A stretch of 52,138 bases of DNA from Telmatospirillum sp. (GCA_009712185.1 WASQ01000153.1:1-52138); one strand, 5' to 3'; positions 1-11,083 are shown, counted from the stretch's first letter. Program-made: numbers and translations. Notes: a model not told the origin generated them from the sequence alone.

Positions 1-1607
1 CGGCTGAAGGACGCGAACCCGCCCCCACCCGACGCCGCCATGCCGTCGCCCGGCATGACCGCGTCCGCGCCATCCCAGGAGTGGACCCGGACCGGCACCG
101 GCTCCGTGCAGACACCGGTCCCGGGCAGCCGGACCAGCCTTTCCCGGTAATGGTCCCCGGCATCCGGGTCCTCCAGCAGCTCACCGGACAGGAACAGGTC
201 CATCTCCGGCAGGCCGGTGGTGATCGGATGCCCCCAGCCGGCCGCCTGGACGCGGGCCAGCCGCAACACCGCCAAAGCGGAGGCGGTCGGATCCATGCCG
301 ATTTCCGGGTAGTAAAGGATATCGGGGGCATCCTGGCCGATAACGCCGATCCACTGCTCGACGGACCGGGGGCCCTGACGAAAATCCGGGCATTGGCGAC
401 GCGCCCAGTCGGTTTCCGCGTCGGATTCGCCGCCGGTATGATAGAGGAACAGCCGGAACCGGTCGCGGTCCAGATGGGCCACCAGACCTTTCAGCACGAC
501 GTCCCACACCGGGTGGCGGCGGACATGGGCGCTGACCACCCCGATCCGGATCGGCCGCCCGTCAGGCAGGGCCGCCGCCGGCGGACTGGCCCGCCACCGG
601 GCCGCCGCCGCGCCCGCCGCCAGATCGCCCAGCCGAGACAGGATCGCCCGGTGGTTGCCGGGCCGGTAGGCCAGATGGAACGGCTGGCTCGATCCCAGGG
701 CGGCGCCGAGTTGGACCGGATGCGCCCGCCCCCAGGCCTCCAGATCGTCGAGCGCGGCGGCAAAGCGGGCCGGGGCCAGGGCGCTGTCCTCCGCGGTCAT
801 GGCGACGATCGGAAGCGTTCCCGTGACCGCCAGGAGACGGCCGCCGGCATGGTCCGGCGTCAGATGGATCAACCGCCGGCACATGTCCCGGGCGCCCGGG
901 ACGCCCGGCATGTCCCAGCATCCGACCGCGCGCAGGGCCAGGGCGAGGTTGTAATAGGCCGGCGCCGCCGCCGGATCGGCCGCGATGGCCTGACGCAGCC
1001 CGGCCACGGCCTCGGAGGCGCGCCCCAGATCGACCAGCAGGCCGCCCAGATTGCTGAGGACCGCCGACAGGCCGGACTGAAGGGAGAGCGCATGCCGGCA
1101 GGCGGCGATGGCGCCGTCCCGATCGCCGGAGCGGCGCGCGGCCGCGGCAAGGTTGACATAGGCCGCAACCATAGCCGGATCCAGCGCCAACGCCCGGTGA
1201 AGACAAAGGCAGGCCATGTCGGCATCGCCCGCGCGGGCAAGGGCGTCGCCCAGGCTGGCCCAGGCGGTGGAACTGTCCGGCGTGATCGCCGCCACAGTCC
1301 GGAAACAGGCCAGTGCCTCCGGCAGGCGGCCGCGCCGCTGCTCCGCCAGCCCGAGATTGGAGAGAATGACAGGGTTGTCCGGCATCAGACGGAGGGCGCG
1401 CCGATAACCGGTGGCGGCCTCGTCGAGCCGCCCCAGCCCCGCCATCGCCAAGGCCCGGTTATGCAGGGCGACGGGATCGTCGGGGGCGAGACAGAGGGCG
1501 CGGTCATAGCGCAACAGCGCCGCCAGTCCCCGGCCGGAAACGCGCAGGCGGTCGCCGTCGGCCCGTTCGGCGGCCGCGGCCCCCTCTGGGGAGACGGGAT
1601 CGGTCAT
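1..1607 (-). CDS. TPR-repeat, GT41 (OGT/SPINDLY)-type glycosyltransferase, C-terminus cut by window edge
   Basis: About 535 residues are visible; the gene is open at base 1. The first ~280 residues are a run of tetratricopeptide repeats with the usual A..N.G..L...G...EA..C...A pattern. From about residue 340 the sequence changes to the OGT-like catalytic region: IRIGVVSAHVRRHPV, then FRLFLYHTG, DILYYPEIGMD, and GHPITTGLPEMDLFLSG near the end. The last motif is typical of bacterial GT41 enzymes, which glycosylate proteins or glycans with nucleotide-sugar donors. Acceptor and sugar cannot be read from sequence. The start ATG overlaps the stop codon of the upstream monooxygenase-like gene (ATGA at 1604-1607), so the two are translationally coupled. 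The family assignment is solid; the role is unknown. Confidence 0.85.
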   Translation of the reverse strand, partial: MTDPVSPEGAAAAERADGDRLRVSGRGLAALLRYDRALCLAPDDPVALHNRALAMAGLGRLDEAATGYRRALRLMPDNPVILSNLGLAEQRRGRLPEALACFRTVAAITPDSSTAWASLGDALARAGDADMACLCLHRALALDPAMVAAYVNLAAAARRSGDRDGAIAACRHALSLQSGLSAVLSNLGGLLVDLGRASEAVAGLRQAIAADPAAAPAYYNLALALRAVGCWDMPGVPGARDMCRRLIHLTPDHAGGRLLAVTGTLPIVAMTAEDSALAPARFAAALDDLEAWGRAHPVQLGAALGSSQPFHLAYRPGNHRAILSRLGDLAAGAAAARWRASPPAAALPDGRPIRIGVVSAHVRRHPVWDVVLKGLVAHLDRDRFRLFLYHTGGESDAETDWARRQCPDFRQGPRSVEQWIGVIGQDAPDILYYPEIGMDPTASALAVLRLARVQAAGWGHPITTGLPEMDLFLSGELLEDPDAGDHYRERLVRLPGTGVCTEPVPVRVHSWDGADAVMPGDGMAASGGGGFASFS

Positions 1608-1981
1608 GAGCCGGCTGCCGGGTCCTCTGGTCTCGCCCAGCGACGGTCGTCAAACACTTTCGAGATCCGGATCCGGAATGAGTCATAGAAATGCAGGCGG
1701 CCGAGGCGGCGGGCTTCGGCATGGACGGAGTGGTCCCGCCAACGGGCGATGTCCTCGAGACACCGCCAGTAGGACACGGTGATCCCCTCCCCCGTTACCG
1801 GATCGCGGGCACTTTCCATTCCCAGGAATCCGGCCTCCTCCTGCGCCAGAAGGGCCATGCGCCGGGCCCAGTCCTCGTAATCCGGCGCGGTGGCGGTGGC
1901 CTGCCCCGCCCCCGCCCCGCTCAACCGGCTCGAAAAAATGACGGCGTAATAGTCCCCGCCGGCCGATCCGCCTCCGCTCAT
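1604..1981 (-). CDS. Antibiotic biosynthesis monooxygenase (ABM) domain protein
   Basis: A small protein of 125 residues when started at 1981 (MSGGGSAGG), with GGGAGG-like Shine-Dalgarno bases directly before the ATG and an AAGGA about ten bases upstream. An open frame extends further upstream to 2098, but that stretch is Arg/Ala-rich and non-homologous, so I exclude it. The body fits the dimeric ABM ferredoxin-like fold: a first strand YYAVIFSSRL, a helix DYEDWARRMALLAQEEAGFLGM, a strand ITVSYWRCLEDIARW, and a final helix with H and Y residues. Members include heme-degrading and quinone monooxygenases as well as uncharacterised proteins of about 100 residues. The substrate is unknown. It is coupled to the downstream glycosyltransferase by a 4-base overlap. 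Confidence 0.8.
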   Translation of the reverse strand: MSGGGSAGGDYYAVIFSSRLSGAGAGQATATAPDYEDWARRMALLAQEEAGFLGMESARDPVTGEGITVSYWRCLEDIARWRDHSVHAEARRLGRLHFYDSFRIRISKVFDDRRWARPEDPAAGS

Positions 1982-2128
1982 CCTCCCAGATCCTTTCGTT
2001 CGCGCCGCGCCCCGGTCGCAAGGGTCATGCGCCCTGCCCGCCGCGCCCGGGGCCGGCGCGCCCGCCAGCCCCTGTTTTCGCCGATGAGCGCGCGGCACCG
2101 TTTCATCCGCGTGCCTCCCCGTCTTTCC

Positions 2129-2950
2129 TCAATGGGCCATCAGGACGGGCAGTTCGGCCTCGGCCAGGATCAGACTGGTGGCGCCGCCGAACACCATCTG
2201 GCGCAGACGGCTTTGCGTATATCCGCCTTTCAGCAGCAGATCCGCCCCGGCGGCGCGGGCGCGGTTCAGGATGGCCCGGCCGGCCGGCAGTGAGGTTTCA
2301 TCCACCACGTCGAGCGAGACACGCAGGCCGTGGCGTTCCAACGCCCGCACCAACACATCGGGACCCGGGCCTGGAGACATGGCGCTGGTCACGGAGATCA
2401 CCACAATCTCTTTCGCGCGCTTCAGGAAAGGCATGCCGAAAGCGACGGTCCTCGCCGTTTCGGTACTGGCGTTCCAGGCGATGGCGACCACGCCGCCGAG
2501 CGACTCCGGCGGCTTTGGCGGGGCCACCAGGATCGGGCGGCCGCTTTCGAACAGCACCGCCTCCAGCGTGGCCTGACGGGGGTTGGCCGGGTCGGCGCCC
2601 GGCCGCCCGATGACCGTCACATCAAAGACCCGCCCCAGGGCCGCGACCTTGATATCGGTCAGCAGATCGTCGCCATTCCAGACGAAACGGTCGGCCGCTC
2701 CGCCTTCGATCCGCCGGTCCCGCATGAAATCGTCATAAAGACCGCGCAACTGATCTTGCAGCTCGTGCTGCGCCTTCTCATTGGTGATCGACATGGGAAC
2801 GGCGAAATGAGCGGCGATCAGCGCCTCGAAATCGGGTCCCAGGGGCACGACCTCCACCCGGCCGCCGAACGTTGCCGCCACCAGGTCCGCGGTCCTCAGG
2901 ACCGACGGGACGCCGCTGTGATCCTCAAGGGGCACAAGAATATTTTTCAT
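2129..2950 (-). CDS. Universal stress protein, tandem UspA domains
   Basis: 273 residues from MKNILVPLEDH. This start has AGGGGGAG about nine bases upstream and begins directly with the first Usp strand; the open frame upstream to 2998 is excluded. There are two Usp domains, about residues 1-140 and 155-273. The second ends with GGYTQSRLRQMVFGGAT and SLILAEAELPVLMAH, the usual C-terminal pattern of the G-2x-G-9x-G(S/T) nucleotide-binding Usp type. The first domain is more divergent. Such proteins are cytoplasmic and respond to stress, energy limitation or membrane damage; the ligand is unknown. It lies 44 bases downstream of the MFS exporter gene on the same strand and may share its transcript. 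Confidence 0.9.
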   Translation of the reverse strand: MKNILVPLEDHSGVPSVLRTADLVAATFGGRVEVVPLGPDFEALIAAHFAVPMSITNEKAQHELQDQLRGLYDDFMRDRRIEGGAADRFVWNGDDLLTDIKVAALGRVFDVTVIGRPGADPANPRQATLEAVLFESGRPILVAPPKPPESLGGVVAIAWNASTETARTVAFGMPFLKRAKEIVVISVTSAMSPGPGPDVLVRALERHGLRVSLDVVDETSLPAGRAILNRARAAGADLLLKGGYTQSRLRQMVFGGATSLILAEAELPVLMAH

Positions 2951-2994
2951 CGCGCGGGGCTCCCCCTCTGCCATTCTTCCGGGTCCGGTCCGCC

Positions 2995-4503
2995 TCACGG
3001 CAGACGACGGGCCGGCACCGTCCAGGCCAGAATAGCACCCAGGGCCACATAGACGGCAATCAGCAAGAATACCGCCTGAAACCCTCCGACCACGGCCGTC
3101 ATCACGGCCGCGCGCGGTCCCTCCGCCAAATGCACAAGAACCTCAGGACCACTTTCAACCAAGGCGGCAAAAGACACGGTTCCATCCGGGATGGAGCGCG
3201 ACAGCGAGGCGAACAGCAGCCCCGACACCGCGGCCGTACCGAACGCCGCCCCCACCGAGCGCGAAAAATTCACCGTTCCCGCCGCGGCTCCCAGAAGCCG
3301 GGGCCCGGCGGCATTCTGGACGGTGACCTGGACGACCCCCATCACGCTGCCCATGAAAACGGACAGAACGCAAAGAGCCGCCGCGATACCAGCCGGCGAC
3401 ATCCGCCCGATGGACAAGGCGAGGCCCGTCATCAGGGCGGCCGCCACCACCAGCCCTACCGATGGGAACAGCATGGTGCGTCCGGTCATGCTGACCAGCC
3501 GGCCGGTCAGCAGCGATCCGGCGCCGATACCGACGGCGACCGGCAACAGCAGCAGTCCGGTTTCCGCCACCGGCACGCCGCGGACGGTCTTGAGATAAAG
3601 CGGCAGGAAGGTGATCAGCGACACCAGCGCCGCCCCATGACAGGCCGATAATGCCCCGCTGCGCCAGATCACGCTCTGACGCAGGAGCGACACCGGGATC
3701 AGAGGCGTGCTTTGCCGGGGTTCCCGCCGCAGGAGAAGCGCGAGCGCCAGCAGCGACAATGCCGCCAGACCGAACACCGGGCCCGGCGACGGATGGCCGG
3801 CCTCGGCGATCCGTTCCAGCGCCAGCAGGGCGGGCAACACGAAGGCAACGAAGTAAAGCAATCCCGGTCCGTCGATGGCGCCCTCCACCCCGGTTCCGGC
3901 ACGCGATGGCAGGCGCCGGGCGATCAGCACCGCCAACAACCCCAGCGGAAGATTGATCAGGAACACCGAGCGCCATCCGAACGCCGCCGTCAGCGCACCG
4001 CCGGCCAGGGGGCCAAAACAGTTGGAACAGACCACCACCGCGGCGATATAGCCCTGATAGCGGGCCCTTTCGCGTGGTGGCACCACTTCGCCGATCAGGG
4101 AATGGGCCAGCGTCATCAACCCGCCGCCCCCCAGTCCCTGCCGCGCCCGGGCGATCGACAGCGTGGTCATCCCGGGCGCCAGGGCGCACAGCGTCGATGC
4201 GACGATCATCACCGAAAGCGCGGCCAGCAGCATCCGCCGTCGCCCGAACAGATCCCCCAGCCGGCCATAGACCGGCGCCGCAATGGTGTTGGCGATCAGA
4301 TAGGAGACCACGACCCAGGACATCCGTTCCGCCCCGCCAAGATCGGCGGCGATGGAGGGCAAGGCGGTCGCCACGATGGTCTGATCCACCACCCCCAGGA
4401 ACATCGGCAGCATCAAGGGAGGAAAGACCCTGAAGAACAGGCTGCCTCCGGATGGTCCCGGCCGGGACTGCGGAAGGCTGGAGGGTGGATCGGCGACGGC
4501 CAT
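2995..4503 (-). CDS. MFS drug exporter, DHA2 (EmrB/QacA) family
   Basis: 502 residues from MAVADPPSSLPQ. The open frame continues upstream to 5001, but that part is low-complexity and covers the divergent promoter region, so I reject it. Hydrophobic segments fit 14 transmembrane helices. Motif D1-like VDQTIVATALPSIAADLGG follows helix 1, and motif A-like GRLGDLFGRRRMLL lies between helices 2 and 3. LGGGGLMTLAHSLIGEVVPP and the antiporter motif C-like PLAGGALTAAFGWRSVF follow. Family members are proton-driven exporters of drugs or small molecules; some export native products. No membrane-fusion partner (EmrA) is next to it. The substrate is unknown; involvement in the polyketide pathway 27 kb away cannot be inferred from position. 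Confidence 0.88.
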   Translation of the reverse strand: MAVADPPSSLPQSRPGPSGGSLFFRVFPPLMLPMFLGVVDQTIVATALPSIAADLGGAERMSWVVVSYLIANTIAAPVYGRLGDLFGRRRMLLAALSVMIVASTLCALAPGMTTLSIARARQGLGGGGLMTLAHSLIGEVVPPRERARYQGYIAAVVVCSNCFGPLAGGALTAAFGWRSVFLINLPLGLLAVLIARRLPSRAGTGVEGAIDGPGLLYFVAFVLPALLALERIAEAGHPSPGPVFGLAALSLLALALLLRREPRQSTPLIPVSLLRQSVIWRSGALSACHGAALVSLITFLPLYLKTVRGVPVAETGLLLLPVAVGIGAGSLLTGRLVSMTGRTMLFPSVGLVVAAALMTGLALSIGRMSPAGIAAALCVLSVFMGSVMGVVQVTVQNAAGPRLLGAAAGTVNFSRSVGAAFGTAAVSGLLFASLSRSIPDGTVSFAALVESGPEVLVHLAEGPRAAVMTAVVGGFQAVFLLIAVYVALGAILAWTVPARRLP

Positions 4504-4655
4504 CGATGTCTGTTCCGAAAATGCCCGGTCCTGACGGTCCGCCGGGCGCTCAGCCCCCCCGGCGGAGAGTGACCAATCCCCCGCAGCCGGACAGGTCAGA
4601 AAGCGGAGGGGCCGGAAAGCGGATGGACCACCAGGATCATCCCGCTCATGACACT

Positions 4656-4669
4656 CGTCAAGGTTGACG
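4656..4669. promoter_or_regulatory. Inverted repeat CGTCAA-GG-TTGACG, candidate operator
   Basis: Perfect 6-base arms around a 2-base centre, about 150 bases upstream of the exporter start. The size and symmetry suit a dimeric helix-turn-helix repressor. No cognate regulator gene is adjacent, so the assignment is speculative. Confidence 0.4.
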
Positions 4670-4753
4670 CTACGCCTGACGTTATAAGCGTTTCCCTGAA
4701 ACTTTCCTTGCCCCCGGACGACAACGACCGGGGCGACACTATTTTTCATTGTA

Positions 4754-4773
4754 TCAATAGCACCCCCTATTGA
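4754..4773. promoter_or_regulatory. Inverted repeat TCAATAG-N6-CTATTGA, candidate operator
   Basis: Perfect 7-base arms with a 6-base spacer in the AT-richer part of the spacer, about 170 bases upstream of the coxB start. The spacing resembles sites for dimeric regulators. It is not a textbook FNR (TTGAT-N4-ATCAA) or ArcA site, so the bound factor is unknown. Confidence 0.4.
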
Positions 4774-4942
4774 ACCGGGACGATCCCTCCCAATGTGATT
4801 TCTTGAGAACGAGAACCGGCCGCAGATTTGCGCCGCCCAACCTTGCGTTCCCACGCCGCCGCCAAAGCTGGAACCGGCGCTGGGCCGGCCGGGGACGGGG
4901 CGCCGACGCGATATGGCCGCCATGGATCGCAAGGGGAGTGAC

Positions 4943-7458
<2,516 letters not shown>

Positions 7459-7462
7459 CCCG

Positions 7463-8047
7463 ATGAAGGGCCCAACCCGGACCGTTCTGGTCTCGGTCGC
7501 GGCGCTCGCGGCCATGACCGGCTTTGTTGCCGCCTCGGTACCGCTCTACAGCCTGTTCTGCAAGGTGACGGGGGCGGGCGGCACCCCCCGTGTGGCGGCG
7601 GGAGGACCGGTGGCAAAGACCGGCGACCTGATCGAGATCCGCTTCGACGGCGCCGTGATGAAGGACATGCCCTGGCGGTTCCAGCCGCGCCAGACCAGCA
7701 TGCGGGTGCATCTGGGCGAAACCAGCCTTGCGGTCTTCACGGCTGAGAATCTGTCACCCGACGAGATCACCGGCACCGCCGCCTTCAATGTGACGCCGGC
7801 CAAGGCCGGCCCCTATGTCGACAAGGTGCAGTGCTTCTGCTTTTCGGAGCAGCACCTGCGCGCCGGCGAGACGGCGGAGATGCCGGTATCCTTCTACATC
7901 GATCCGGCGATTGCCACCGACCCCGAGACCTCCGACGTCCACACGATCACCCTGTCCTATACCTTCTTCAAGGCCCGTCCGCAGCCCGGCGGCACGCCGA
8001 AATCAACCAAATCGACCAGTCTTCCGGCCAGCGAGGGAAAATCATGA
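7463..8047 (+). CDS. ctaG: Cytochrome c oxidase assembly protein CtaG/Cox11
   Basis: 194 residues from MKGPTRTVLVS, four bases after the coxA stop; an ATG 33 bases upstream inside coxA is less likely. One N-terminal membrane anchor (VSVAALAAMTGFVAASVPLYSLFCKVTG) is followed by a periplasmic immunoglobulin-like domain. The copper-binding motif VQCFCFSEQ and the juxtamembrane cysteine in YSLFC are both present. Cox11 proteins deliver copper to the CuB centre of subunit I, which fits the position between coxA and coxC. The C-terminal tail after FFKARPQ is short and basic. The stop overlaps the coxC start (ATGA). Confidence 0.96.
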   Translation: MKGPTRTVLVSVAALAAMTGFVAASVPLYSLFCKVTGAGGTPRVAAGGPVAKTGDLIEIRFDGAVMKDMPWRFQPRQTSMRVHLGETSLAVFTAENLSPDEITGTAAFNVTPAKAGPYVDKVQCFCFSEQHLRAGETAEMPVSFYIDPAIATDPETSDVHTITLSYTFFKARPQPGGTPKSTKSTSLPASEGKS

Positions 8048-8844
8048 GCGACGCAGTCCCGACCGCCACGCCCGCGCATCCCTACCATCTGGTGCAGCCC
8101 AGCCCCTGGCCGGCTTTCGGGGCCCTGTCGGCCTTTGTCCTGGCCTTCGGCGCCGTGCAATGGTGGCACGGCAGTCCGCCCTTTATTCTGGCGGGCGGCT
8201 TTCTCCTCGTTCTTCTGACCATGGCGCTCTGGTGGCGCGACGTCCTGCGCGAGGCGGCCGACGGCAAGGCGCATACCGAGGTAGTGCGCCACGGCTTGCG
8301 CGTCGGCATGGGCCTGTTCATCACCTCCGAGGTCATGTTCTTCGTCGCCTTTTTCTGGGCGTTCTTCAATTCGGGCCTGCTCGTCAATCCGTCGATCAGG
8401 CAATGGCCGCCCGCCACCATCGAGCCGGTGGAGACCTGGGGCATTCCCTTCCTCAATACCCTGATCCTGCTGTCCTCCGGCCTTGCGGTGAACTGGGCGC
8501 ATCATGCGCTGCGCCAGTCCGACCGGCGCGATCTGGCGCGCGGCCTGGCGCTGGCCGTCGCGCTTGGCGCGCTGTTCCTCTGCCTGCAGGCCTATGAATA
8601 CATCCATTCGCCCTTCGGCTTCCGCGAGGGGGTTTACCCGTCCGTGTTCTATATGGCGACCGGGTTCCATGGCTTTCACGTCTTCGTCGGCGTCTGCTTT
8701 CTCACGGTCAATTTCTTCCGCGCGCGGGCCGGGGCCTTTACCGCCAGCCAGCATGTGGGGTTCGAGGCGGCGGCATGGTACTGGCATTTCGTCGATGTGG
8801 TGTGGCTGTTCCTGTTCGTCTGGATCTATTGGTGGGGGGCGTGA
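8044..8844 (+). CDS. coxC: Cytochrome c oxidase subunit III
   Basis: 266 residues from MSDAVPTATPAHPYHLVQPSPWP. The N-terminus HPYHLVxPSPWP is the subunit III signature, and seven transmembrane segments can be drawn. Other family landmarks are VVRHGLRVGMGLFITSEVMFF, the loop GIPFLNTLILLSSG, YMATGFHGFHVFVG and AAAWYWHFVDVVWLFLF. The subunit stabilises the oxidase and its proton uptake. It is the last cox gene in this operon; ctaB lies about 15 kb away and no SURF1 gene is visible. Confidence 0.97.
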   Translation: MSDAVPTATPAHPYHLVQPSPWPAFGALSAFVLAFGAVQWWHGSPPFILAGGFLLVLLTMALWWRDVLREAADGKAHTEVVRHGLRVGMGLFITSEVMFFVAFFWAFFNSGLLVNPSIRQWPPATIEPVETWGIPFLNTLILLSSGLAVNWAHHALRQSDRRDLARGLALAVALGALFLCLQAYEYIHSPFGFREGVYPSVFYMATGFHGFHVFVGVCFLTVNFFRARAGAFTASQHVGFEAAAWYWHFVDVVWLFLFVWIYWWGA

Positions 8845-8949
8845 CGGCGTCCGGTCCGGCGGACACGGACCCCGGGCCCGGGCGGAAACATGACGGCCCT
8901 GCCCGATGGGGGTCTTGACCTGAGGGACGCGCCGCCGTCCAATGGCGCC

Positions 8950-9867
8950 ATGACTCGTTTTTTCGCATCTGCGCTCTGCCTGCTGGCCTCTCTTTTTCTC
9001 CTTGGGGAGGCGGGGGCCACGACCATGGAATTCGACGGACGGGAACGCACGTTCGAAATGTATGTGCCGCCGACGGCGCCGCGTCCTCTGCCGATCCTCT
9101 TGATGCTGCACGGCGGCCGGGGAACCGGATCGCTGATGCGCCGCTACACGGACTTCGACAGCCTCGCCCAGAAAGAGGACATTCTCGCCGTCTATCCCCA
9201 GGCCATCGGCGGCCAATGGAACGACGGCCGCCCGGAAATCGGCAATCTGAACCCCCAATCGGCGGACACCGACGACGTTGAGTTCCTGCTGTCCCTCGTC
9301 GACACGCTGGTGGGACGCGGGCTGGCCGATCCGAAGCGCGTTTTCGTGGCCGGCATCTCGAACGGCGGCATGATGGCGATGCGTCTGGCCTGCGAACATC
9401 CCGGCCGGATCGCCGGATTCGCCGTGGTCGCCGCCAATCTGCCGGTCGGCCTCGACTGCGATCCGCAGACGCCGGTGCCGGCTCTGTTCGTTCATGGCAC
9501 CGCCGACAAATTCGTTCCCTTCGGCGGCGGCGACATTCTGCAATGGGCCAATCTGGATCGCGGCAAGGTCCTGTCGGCCCGCGAGACGGTGGCGCTGTGG
9601 CGTCAGGTCAATGGCTGCACCGGCGACGCCGACAAGGAGCGGGTGTCCGACGGCGCCAGGGCCGGCGGCTTCGCCATCGACCGGCTGACCTTCGAGCCCT
9701 GCGCGGGCGCGCCGGTGCGGCAGTTCATCATCCGGGGCGGCGGCCATGCCTGGCCGGGCGCCCGGCAGAGCCCCTATGGCGACGCCGTTCTCGGTCCGGC
9801 CGGCATCGATCTCGACGCCAACAGTGAAATCTGGTCCTTCTTCAAGGCGCTGCCCCCCCGCTCATGA
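8950..9867 (+). CDS. Secreted polyhydroxybutyrate depolymerase-like / LpqC-type esterase
   Basis: 305 residues from MTRFFASALCLLASLFLLGEAGA, a clear Sec signal peptide. An in-frame ATG at 8890 would add 20 hydrophilic residues in front of it, so I prefer 8950, though it lacks a strong Shine-Dalgarno. The fold is alpha/beta hydrolase, carbohydrate esterase 1-like: oxyanion loop LMLHGGRGTG, nucleophile Ser in GISNGGMMAMRLA, acid in HGTADKFVPFGG, and His in GGGHAWPG. Family members are extracellular or periplasmic esterases acting on short-chain polyesters or feruloyl/acetyl esters; the substrate cannot be fixed here. It overlaps the next gene by four bases. Confidence 0.85.
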   Translation: MTRFFASALCLLASLFLLGEAGATTMEFDGRERTFEMYVPPTAPRPLPILLMLHGGRGTGSLMRRYTDFDSLAQKEDILAVYPQAIGGQWNDGRPEIGNLNPQSADTDDVEFLLSLVDTLVGRGLADPKRVFVAGISNGGMMAMRLACEHPGRIAGFAVVAANLPVGLDCDPQTPVPALFVHGTADKFVPFGGGDILQWANLDRGKVLSARETVALWRQVNGCTGDADKERVSDGARAGGFAIDRLTFEPCAGAPVRQFIIRGGGHAWPGARQSPYGDAVLGPAGIDLDANSEIWSFFKALPPRS

Positions 9868-10862
9868 CGGAACATCCCTTCGCCCCCTTCGTGCGCATCC
9901 TGGGCAAAGGCCCGCATCTCAGCCGTCCCCTGACCCTGGGGGAGGCCCGGCGGGCCGCCGGCATGATCCTGGACGGGGAGGTCGAGCCCGTCCAACTGGG
10001 CGCCTTTCTCTGCCTGCTGCGGGTCAAGACCGAGACCCCGGAGGAGGTCGCGGGATTCGCCATGGCCATTCGCGACCACCTGCATCCGCCGGCCGACATG
10101 CCGCCCGTCGACATCGACTGGCCGTCCTATGCCGGCAAGAGCCGGCAATTGCCGCTGTTCCTGTTGTCCGCCCTGCTTCTGGCGGAAAACGGCCTGACGA
10201 TCGTCATGCATGGCGCGTCCGGGCACACCGCCGGCCGGCTTTATGCCGACGAGGCGCTGGCGGCGCTGGGTCTGGCGCCCGCCCGGACGCGGGAGGAGGC
10301 GGCGCGGACCCTCGCGGTCCGCAATTTCGCCTTCGTCCCGATGGAGCTTCTGCATCCCCGGCTGCCGGAAATCCTGGGCCTCAAGCCTCTGCTGGGATTG
10401 CGGTCCCCGCTGCACACCGTGGTGCGCAATCTGAACCCTTTCAACGCCCGGCTGTCGTTGATGAGCGTGTTCCATCCCACCTACCGGCCGGTGCATTGCG
10501 AGGCCTCGCGCCTGATGGGGATGACCGCGCTGGCCTGTTTCAAGGGCGAAGGCGGCGAGATCGAGCGCCGGCCGGAAAAGCCCTGTCAGGTCGAGGGCAT
10601 CGCCAACGGCGCCGTCTTCTCGGAGGACTGGCCGGTGGCTTTCGACGGTGTTCCGCCGCGCGACAGCCCGATGGATCCGCTCCGTCTGGCGGCGCTGTGG
10701 CGGGGCGACTGGCGCGACGCCCATGCCGAGGCCACGGTGATTGCCACCGCCGCCATCGCGCTGCGTCATATCGGACGCGCGGCGACACCGGCCGGCGCCC
10801 TGTCCCTGGCCGGCAGCCTGTGGACCGACCGCCGTCGCGATCTGCTGCCGACCGCTGTCTGA
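9864..10862 (+). CDS. TrpD2/YbiB-like member of the anthranilate phosphoribosyltransferase fold
   Basis: 332 residues. It begins with the helical domain of the glycosyltransferase family 3 fold (LTLGEARRAAGMILDGEVEPVQLGAFLCLLRVKTETPEEVAGF). The usual TrpD glycine-rich PRPP loop (GTGGD) is replaced by DIDWPSYAGKSRQLPLF, as in YbiB/TrpD2 proteins. VMHGASGHTAGRLYADE, FVPMELLHP and LSLMSVFHPTYRPVHCEA follow, then KGEGGEIERRPEKP. TrpD2 proteins do not make tryptophan; E. coli YbiB binds nucleic acid. The gene is coupled by ATGA to the esterase upstream, an association I cannot explain functionally. Confidence 0.85.
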   Translation: MTEHPFAPFVRILGKGPHLSRPLTLGEARRAAGMILDGEVEPVQLGAFLCLLRVKTETPEEVAGFAMAIRDHLHPPADMPPVDIDWPSYAGKSRQLPLFLLSALLLAENGLTIVMHGASGHTAGRLYADEALAALGLAPARTREEAARTLAVRNFAFVPMELLHPRLPEILGLKPLLGLRSPLHTVVRNLNPFNARLSLMSVFHPTYRPVHCEASRLMGMTALACFKGEGGEIERRPEKPCQVEGIANGAVFSEDWPVAFDGVPPRDSPMDPLRLAALWRGDWRDAHAEATVIATAAIALRHIGRAATPAGALSLAGSLWTDRRRDLLPTAV

Positions 10863-10899
10863 CCGGACAAAACCCTGACGTGGGGTGGGGAACGGCCGC

Positions 10900-10936
10900 T
10901 TCGGAACCGGAACCCGCTTGACGTTCCGGTTCCGAA
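10900..10936. repeat. Perfect 14-bp inverted repeat with 9-nt loop
   Basis: Arms TTCGGAACCGGAAC and GTTCCGGTTCCGAA flank a 9-base loop, 37 bases after the TrpD2-like stop. No T-run follows on either strand, so it is not a classical intrinsic terminator. It may be a terminator without a U-tract, an mRNA-stabilising hairpin, or a protein-binding palindrome. Confidence 0.6.
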
Positions 10937-10958
10937 ACACCATTTAGCGGCCAACACC

Positions 10959-11029
10959 CTTCCAAAATCGGAAGTGGCATCCCCGGTGTCGCCCTTTACC
11001 GGCGCGTCCGTCTGTGGAATAGATGCCAC
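10959..11029 (+). promoter_or_regulatory. Structured leader region upstream of the ABC exporter
   Basis: Several nested complementary segments precede the ATPase start at 11084. CTTCC/GGAAG pair at 10959-10974. GTGGCATC (10974-10981) pairs with GATGCCAC (11022-11029), and CCGGT (10983-10987) pairs with ACCGG (10998-11002) inside it. Together they could form a branched 5' leader RNA. No known riboswitch consensus is recognised. Confidence 0.35.
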
Positions 11030-11083
11030 ACCGTCCATTTTCCCGGGTCGGACGGCCCGTTCGGGGTCCACGTCGGAAACAGA

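Larger units (their letters stand above)
4504..4942. promoter_or_regulatory. Divergent intergenic region between the MFS exporter and cox operon
   Basis: A 439-base spacer without a convincing gene. It must contain the promoters for the leftward exporter/Usp unit and the rightward coxBA-ctaG-coxC operon. It is locally AT-richer around 4735-4800 than the surrounding coding DNA. Two inverted repeats (4656-4669 and 4754-4773) are listed separately. The Shine-Dalgarno AAGGGGAG for coxB lies at its right end. I could not identify unambiguous -35/-10 elements. Confidence 0.6.

Noticed and set aside
81-1688. 535-residue open frame on the + strand
   Set aside because: It is antisense to the TPR/GT41 gene, low in complexity (Arg/Gly/Gln-rich) and matches no family.
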